Assembly (NCBI RefSeq): GCF_002377905.1
Contig: NZ_DFQS01000066.1
Location: 8,083-18,525 of the forward strand
Length of the DNA: 10,443 nucleotides
Direction: 5' to 3'
DNA from: Psychrobacter sp. UBA3483
Lineage (GTDB): Bacteria; Pseudomonadota; Gammaproteobacteria; Pseudomonadales; Moraxellaceae
Below, in pieces: positions 6,696 through 10,443 of this stretch. The translations under genes were made by a program, and so were the position numbers. Position 1 is the stretch's first letter. The number at the start of each line of letters is the position of its first letter. The notes below the pieces were generated by a model. The model had not been told where the DNA came from and ran no database searches. It saw only the letters and a program-made list of their open reading frames with translations.

Positions 6696-7608
6696 TAATG
6701 CAAAAACCATCAGCGTGGCGTTGACGCTATGCTTGGTGTGTTCTGTATTGGTCTCAGCGGCAGCTGTTGGTTTAAAACCAGCGCAAGTTGAAAACGCGCG
6801 CTTGGACCGTAACAAAAACATCTTAGTCGCCGCTGGTATGTTTGACCCGGCGTCTGATACCAATGAAGATGTGGCTAAGCGTTTTAAAGACTTTGAGGTA
6901 AAAATCGTTGACCTTAATAAAGGCGATTACCTCGATGATGACGCGCTAAAAGCCGCTGGCATTCCTGATCGCAATGCATACGATGCCAGTCAGGCGACCA
7001 AGAACAAAGCCCTAAGCGAAGATTTGGGCGGTAATGACCCTGCTGGTATCGGCCGTGTTCCTAAATACGCCAAAGTCTATGTCAAAAGTGATGACGCTGG
7101 ACAACCTGAAATGGTGGTGCTGCCGATTCAAGGCTATGGTCTATGGGGTACGATTTATGGTTTCTTAACGCTTGAAAGTGACATGAATACCATCAAAGGT
7201 ATCAGTTTTTATGAGCATAAAGAAACCCCAGGTCTAGGCGCTCGTATCGAGGAGCCTGAGTGGCGCGCCATGTGGAGCGGCATTCATTCTTATGACGAAA
7301 ACGGCGCAGTAGCAACGGGTGTGACCAAAGCCGGTAATCCAAAAGACAACTGGGTAGATGGTATCAGTGGTGCTACTTTGACCAGTCGCGGCGTCAGTAA
7401 CATGATTCAGTTTTGGCTCGGTGAGCAAGGTTATAAACCTTATCTAGATCATCTGCGTGAAGAGAGCGGTAAAACATTGGCAGATGCAGAAATCAAAGCC
7501 AGTCAAAGTCCGTATAAAAAACTGGGTCAGAACTTACATCAACAGCAGACGCATCCCGCAACCGAACTGATCGCAGTAGTGCCAACAGCACACGGCAAGG
7601 AGGCATAA
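6676..7608 (+). CDS. nqrC: Na+-translocating NADH-quinone reductase subunit C
   Basis: NqrC carries a covalently bound FMN on its periplasmic domain and hands electrons toward NqrB. One N-terminal membrane segment (about residues 12-33) is followed by the FMN-binding domain. The flavinylation motif DGISGATLTSRGV lies at 228-240, with Thr234 as the attachment site for the ApbE flavin transferase. GYGLWGTIYGFLTLESDMNT (153-172) and HKETPGLGARIEEPEW (181-196) are family landmarks. At 310 residues it is longer than the roughly 257 of Vibrio. Part of the excess is about 45 C-terminal residues (265-310), a hydrophilic Lys/Gln/Ala-rich stretch that ends in a more hydrophobic run. The start overlaps nqrB by 20 bp and has GGAGGG (6664-6669) six bases upstream. 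Confidence 0.96.
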   Translation: MSKPKSNNAKTISVALTLCLVCSVLVSAAAVGLKPAQVENARLDRNKNILVAAGMFDPASDTNEDVAKRFKDFEVKIVDLNKGDYLDDDALKAAGIPDRNAYDASQATKNKALSEDLGGNDPAGIGRVPKYAKVYVKSDDAGQPEMVVLPIQGYGLWGTIYGFLTLESDMNTIKGISFYEHKETPGLGARIEEPEWRAMWSGIHSYDENGAVATGVTKAGNPKDNWVDGISGATLTSRGVSNMIQFWLGEQGYKPYLDHLREESGKTLADAEIKASQSPYKKLGQNLHQQQTHPATELIAVVPTAHGKEA

Positions 7609-7609
7609 C

Positions 7610-8281
7610 ATGGCTGATACAAAAACGATTTTAACCTCGCCTATCTTTGACAATAACCCGATTGCCCTGCAAATCTTAGGTATTTGTTCGGCGTTGGCGG
7701 TTACTACCAGTGTGGCAAATGCGCTGGTGATGAGTGTGGCGTTGACCTTGGTAACCGCATTCTCAAGCTTCTTTATCTCTATTATCCGTAAGCAAATCCC
7801 ATCAAGCATTCGTATTATTGTGCAGATGACGATTATTGCGTCATTAGTTATCGTGGTTGACCAGATTTTAAAAGCGGTCGCTTATGACGTCAGTAAAGGC
7901 TTGTCGGTATTCGTTGGTTTGATTATCACCAACTGTATCGTGATGGGCCGTGCCGAAGCATTTGCCATGAGCAATCCACCAGTACCAAGCTTTTTAGACG
8001 GTATTGGTAACGGTCTTGGTTACTCGGCGGTACTGCTATTTGTCGCGAGTGTGCGTGAGATTTTGGGCGCAGGCAGCTGGTTCGGTATGACCATTTTGCA
8101 AACCGCTAACGATGGTGGTTGGTACGTACCAAATGGTCTATTACTATTGCCACCGTCAGCGTTCTTTATTATCGCTCTGTTCATTGTGATTATCCGTACT
8201 TGGAAACCTGAACAGGTCGAAGAAGCTGAATTTGTAATGAAGCCGCAATCTAAAGGCATGGCACAAGGAGGCGGTCACTAA
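7610..8281 (+). CDS. nqrD: Na+-translocating NADH-quinone reductase subunit D
   Basis: NqrD is an integral membrane subunit that pairs with NqrE around a pseudo-twofold axis and with it binds an intramembrane iron centre. The 223-residue protein has about six hydrophobic segments. The family's conserved cysteines are visible as Cys26 (LGICSALAVT) and Cys109 (TNCIVMGRAEAFA). SPIFDNNP (10-17) near the N-terminus and VRE.LG (148-153) are also typical. It is about a dozen residues longer than the Vibrio protein, with a polar Gly-rich C-terminal tail whose codons also contain the AAGGAGG ribosome binding site of nqrE (8265-8271). One base separates it from nqrC; its own AAGGAGG is at 7597-7603. 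Its TAA shares one base with the nqrE ATG. Confidence 0.97.
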   Translation: MADTKTILTSPIFDNNPIALQILGICSALAVTTSVANALVMSVALTLVTAFSSFFISIIRKQIPSSIRIIVQMTIIASLVIVVDQILKAVAYDVSKGLSVFVGLIITNCIVMGRAEAFAMSNPPVPSFLDGIGNGLGYSAVLLFVASVREILGAGSWFGMTILQTANDGGWYVPNGLLLLPPSAFFIIALFIVIIRTWKPEQVEEAEFVMKPQSKGMAQGGGH

Positions 8282-8889
8282 TGGGACACTATGTCAGTTT
8301 ATTTATAACCTCGGTCTTTATCGAGAATATGGCGTTGGCCTACTTCTTAGGCATGTGTACCTTTTTGGCGGTATCAAAAAAGGTCTCCACCGCTATTGGT
8401 CTTGGAGTCGCTGTGGTCGTCGTGATGGCGATTACCGTACCGCTAAATAACCTTTTGTTTCAGTTCATCTTAAAAAATGGTGCGCTGGCATGGGCAGGTT
8501 TCCCTGATATCGACTTAAGCTTTTTGGGCCTACTCAGTTATATCGGTTTGATTGCCGCTGTGGTACAGATTTTAGAGATGTTCTTAGATAAGTTCGTCCC
8601 GAGTCTGTATAACGCTCTTGGGGTGTTCTTACCACTGATTACCGTTAACTGCGCCATTTTAGGTGGCGTACTGTTTATGGTTGAGCGTGATTATAACTTC
8701 GGTGAATCGATGGTATACGGCGTCGGCGCAGGTTTTGGTTGGGCATTGGCGATTACCGCCTTGGCGGGTATCCGTGAAAAGCTAAAATACTCAGACATTC
8801 CAGCGCCGCTGCGTGGTCTTGGTATTACCTTTATCACGGTTGGTCTGATGTCACTTGGCTTTATGTCTTTCGGCGGTATGTCAATTTAA
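8281..8889 (+). CDS. nqrE: Na+-translocating NADH-quinone reductase subunit E
   Basis: NqrE is the membrane partner of NqrD; the two are homologous and inserted in opposite orientation. The 202-residue protein (Vibrio 198) has about six hydrophobic segments. The conserved cysteines for the intramembrane iron centre are Cys26 (LGMCTFLAVSKK) and Cys124 (TVNCAILGG). FIENMALAYFLGMC (13-26) and GFGWALAITALAGIREK (151-167) are family signatures. Translation is probably coupled to nqrD through the TAATG overlap. Unlike the earlier junctions, 120 bp of non-coding DNA with a strong hairpin follow before nqrF. Confidence 0.97.
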   Translation: MGHYVSLFITSVFIENMALAYFLGMCTFLAVSKKVSTAIGLGVAVVVVMAITVPLNNLLFQFILKNGALAWAGFPDIDLSFLGLLSYIGLIAAVVQILEMFLDKFVPSLYNALGVFLPLITVNCAILGGVLFMVERDYNFGESMVYGVGAGFGWALAITALAGIREKLKYSDIPAPLRGLGITFITVGLMSLGFMSFGGMSI

Positions 8890-8943
8890 ACCGCTAAGAT
8901 TAAAACCTATTTAGCACTTTGACCTATTTAATTCATTTATTCG

Positions 8944-8986
8944 GTAGGGGTTCAAAAAACGCAAAGACGTTTTTTCGCTCCCCTAC
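8944..8986 (+). promoter_or_regulatory. Strong two-part hairpin between nqrE and nqrF
   Basis: The outer stem pairs GTAGGGG (8944-8950) with CCCCTAC (8980-8986). The inner stem pairs AAAAAACG (8954-8961) with CGTTTTTT (8968-8975) around the loop CAAAGA. Small asymmetric internal loops (3 and 4 bases) separate the stems. All 15 pairs are Watson-Crick. The inner A-stem/T-stem resembles an intrinsic terminator core but has only two GC pairs. It could be a partial terminator, a processing site or an mRNA stabiliser that sets NqrF output relative to NqrA-E. Confidence 0.65.
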
Positions 8987-8996
8987 TCCATAGATT

Positions 8997-9001
8997 AAGG
9001 A
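8997..9001 (+). promoter_or_regulatory. nqrF ribosome binding site
   Basis: AAGGA lies eight bases before the ATG at 9010 and supports that start. It begins about ten bases after the hairpin at 8944-8986, so it stays accessible when the hairpin is folded. Confidence 0.7.
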
Positions 9002-9009
9002 TACCTACC

Positions 9010-10245
9010 ATGGATTACGCTACGGCGATTGGTGGCGTTGCTATGTTTACCGTGATCATCATGGGTCTCGTTGCCATTATTTTGGCGGCGCGCTCAAAAT
9101 TGGTCAGTTCAGGCGATGTTACTATCCATATCAACGATAATCCCGATAATGACGTCGTGACACCCGCGGGCGGAAAACTGCTACAAACATTGGCAAGCGA
9201 AGGTATTTTCTTATCTTCAGCCTGTGGTGGCGGTGGTACGTGCGCGCAGTGTCGTTGCCGCGTTATCGAAGGGGGCGGCTCTATTTTGCCCACCGAAACT
9301 GGGTATTTTACCCAAGGCGAAATCCGTAACCACATGCGTCTTGCCTGTCAGGTTGCGGTAAAGCAAGACATGAAAATCGAGATTGACCCTGAGTTTTTTG
9401 ATGTACAAAAGTGGGAATGTGAAGTTGTCTCGAATGATAACGTTGCCACCTTTATTAAAGAGTTGGTGCTTAAAATTCCAGAAGGCGAGGAAGTTAATTT
9501 CCGCGCCGGGGGTTATGTACAGTTAGAAGCGCCGCCGCATGAAGTGCATTATAAAGACTTTGTGATTGACGAAGAATACCGCGAAGATTGGGAAAAGTTC
9601 GATATTTTCAAATATGTGTCGAAAGTTGATGAGCCAGTGATTCGTGCTTACTCAATGGCCAACTATCCAGACGAAAAAGGCATTATTAAGTTTAATATCC
9701 GTATCGCCAGTCCACCGCCACGCGGTCCTGACGGTATACCACCGGGCAAAATGTCCTCTTGGGTATTTAGCCTCGTACCTGGCGATAAAGTGACGGTTTC
9801 GGGTCCTTATGGTGAGTTTTTTGCCAAAGACACCGAAGCTGAAATGATTTTCGTCGGTGGTGGTGCAGGTATGGCACCGATGCGCTCGCACATTTTCGAT
9901 CAGCTCAAACGCTTAGATACCAAGCGTAAGATTAGCTTTTGGTACGGCGCGCGCTCGATTCGTGAGATGTTCTACGTTGAAGATTATGATCAGCTAGAAG
10001 AAGAGTTTGATAACTTTGAGTGGCATGTGGCCTTGTCTGACCCTCTCCCTGAAGACAATTGGGAAGGTCCAACCGGCTTTATCCATAACGTGTTGCTTGA
10101 AAATTATCTTAAAGACCATCCAAACCCAGAAGACTGTGAATACTACATGTGCGGGCCACCGATGATGAACGCGGCGGTAATCGACATGCTACACAGCTTG
10201 GGCGTGGAAGATGAAAACATCATGCTTGATGATTTTGGTGGCTAA
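9010..10245 (+). CDS. nqrF: Na+-translocating NADH-quinone reductase subunit F (NADH dehydrogenase, FAD and [2Fe-2S])
   Basis: NqrF is the electron entry point of the complex: it oxidises NADH by FAD and passes electrons through a [2Fe-2S] cluster to the membrane subunits. The protein has 411 residues (Vibrio 408). One N-terminal membrane helix (about 6-27) is followed by a ferredoxin domain with Cys72, Cys78, Cys81 and Cys113 as cluster ligands (SACGGGGTCAQC and LACQV); an extra Cys83 lies next to them. The FAD domain carries RAYSMANYP (212-220). The NADH domain carries FVGGGAGMAPMRSH (281-294), YYMCGPPMMNAAV (378-390) and the C-terminal DDFGG. It is the last nqr gene in the window, followed by a small hairpin and an intrinsic terminator. 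Confidence 0.98.
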   Translation: MDYATAIGGVAMFTVIIMGLVAIILAARSKLVSSGDVTIHINDNPDNDVVTPAGGKLLQTLASEGIFLSSACGGGGTCAQCRCRVIEGGGSILPTETGYFTQGEIRNHMRLACQVAVKQDMKIEIDPEFFDVQKWECEVVSNDNVATFIKELVLKIPEGEEVNFRAGGYVQLEAPPHEVHYKDFVIDEEYREDWEKFDIFKYVSKVDEPVIRAYSMANYPDEKGIIKFNIRIASPPPRGPDGIPPGKMSSWVFSLVPGDKVTVSGPYGEFFAKDTEAEMIFVGGGAGMAPMRSHIFDQLKRLDTKRKISFWYGARSIREMFYVEDYDQLEEEFDNFEWHVALSDPLPEDNWEGPTGFIHNVLLENYLKDHPNPEDCEYYMCGPPMMNAAVIDMLHSLGVEDENIMLDDFGG

Positions 10246-10246
10246 G

Positions 10247-10263
10247 CCGATTATTTAAATCGG
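10247..10263 (+). other. Small hairpin right after the nqrF stop
   Basis: CCGATT (10247-10252) pairs with AATCGG (10258-10263) around a five-base loop, starting two bases after the stop codon. No T-run follows, so it is not a terminator by itself; it may protect the 3' end of the mRNA. Confidence 0.45.
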
Positions 10264-10320
10264 TTGATAAAACCTATTTATTCAACAAGTATCGTTAAGC
10301 TAAAAGTATATGATAAATTA

Positions 10321-10345
10321 AGAGTCTCAATGGAGGCTCTTTTTT
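10321..10345 (+). terminator. Intrinsic terminator of the nqr operon
   Basis: AGAGTCTC (10321-10328) pairs with GAGGCTCT (10333-10340) as eight pairs including one G-U, around the tetraloop AATG, followed by a run of six T (10340-10345). It lies 75 bp after nqrF and about 20 bp before the proposed IS630 edge. It therefore closes the operon and shields it from, or is kept apart from, the converging transposase gene. Confidence 0.88.
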
Positions 10346-10366
10346 ATTTCTACAACCTTACAATTA

Positions 10367-10390
10367 TATAGTCAATCCACAATAACACTG
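10367..10390. repeat. Candidate terminal inverted repeat of the right IS630 element
   Basis: The + strand reads TATAGTCA from 10367, matching the inward reading of the left element's end (534-541 on the minus strand). Partial similarity continues for about 15 more bases. The transposase stop codon lies inside it. Only this end of the element is in the window. Confidence 0.4.
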
Positions 10391-10443
10391 GAACAGCCCA
10401 TATCATGAAGTAGTTTAGGTAGATTATTCTCCATCCAACCTTG
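10372..10443 (-). CDS. IS630-family transposase, C-terminal end only (rest outside window)
   Basis: The minus strand from 10443 encodes a 23-residue tail beginning QGWMENNLPKLLHD, with stop TGA at 10374-10372. The start matches the C-terminal region of the left transposase (QGWMENDLSKLFYD), and the spacing to the stop is nearly the same (23 versus 25 residues). The last eight or nine residues differ. It is therefore the 3' end of a second, distinct IS630-type transposase, oriented opposite to the first. The piece is too short to tell whether the gene is intact. Confidence 0.75.
   Translation of the reverse strand, partial: QGWMENNLPKLLHDMGCSSVIVD

Noticed and set aside
4102..10245. rnf (Rnf complex) instead of nqr
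   Set aside because: Gene order A-F, the NqrA-type N-terminus, NqrF with fused ferredoxin and FAD/NADH domains, and absence of the RnfB ferredoxin subunit identify Na+-NQR.
1..10443. Composite transposon carrying the nqr operon
   Set aside because: The two IS630 ends belong to different elements, the enclosed genes are core metabolism with typical operon structure, and neither element is complete in the window.

Overview
The window reads as chromosomal DNA of a gammaproteobacterium of the Moraxellaceae, most likely Psychrobacter or a close relative. This is inference from recalled protein similarity (HisA, NqrA-F), moderate GC in genes, AT-rich intergenic DNA and the IS630 type. No database search was possible.

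Layout. (1) 1-541: the 3' part of an IS630-family DDE transposase on the + strand, cut by the window start. (2) 594-2378, minus: an MscS-type mechanosensitive channel with a signal peptide and a periplasmic BON domain. (3) 2448-3188, minus: hisA, a histidine biosynthesis isomerase. (4) 3189-4101: a 913-bp gene-free, AT-rich region between the divergent hisA and nqrA. It holds 15-bp tandem repeats, a cluster of TAGGT-type motifs around a perfect TATAAT box, and several hairpins. (5) 4102-10245, plus: a complete nqrABCDEF operon for the six-subunit Na+-translocating NADH:ubiquinone oxidoreductase, closed by an intrinsic terminator at 10321-10345. (6) 10367-10443: the 3' end of a second, different IS630-family transposase on the minus strand, cut by the window end.

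How the genes work together. NqrF takes electrons from NADH through FAD and a [2Fe-2S] cluster. They pass through the NqrD/NqrE intramembrane iron centre and the covalent flavins of NqrC and NqrB to ubiquinone, and Na+ is pumped outward. All expected cofactor residues are present: four Cys in NqrF, one Cys pair each in NqrD and NqrE, and the SGAT flavinylation motif in NqrB and NqrC. The first five genes are tightly packed (gaps of 5 bp or less, or overlaps). nqrF is set apart by 120 bp containing a strong two-part hairpin. The maturation genes apbE and nqrM, often found next to nqrF, are not in the window.

I see no clearly new multi-gene system. The parts that ordinary annotation leaves unexplained are the hisA-nqrA intergenic region, the nqrE-nqrF hairpin, the extended C-terminus of NqrC, and the inverted pair of unlike IS630 ends that frame the window.
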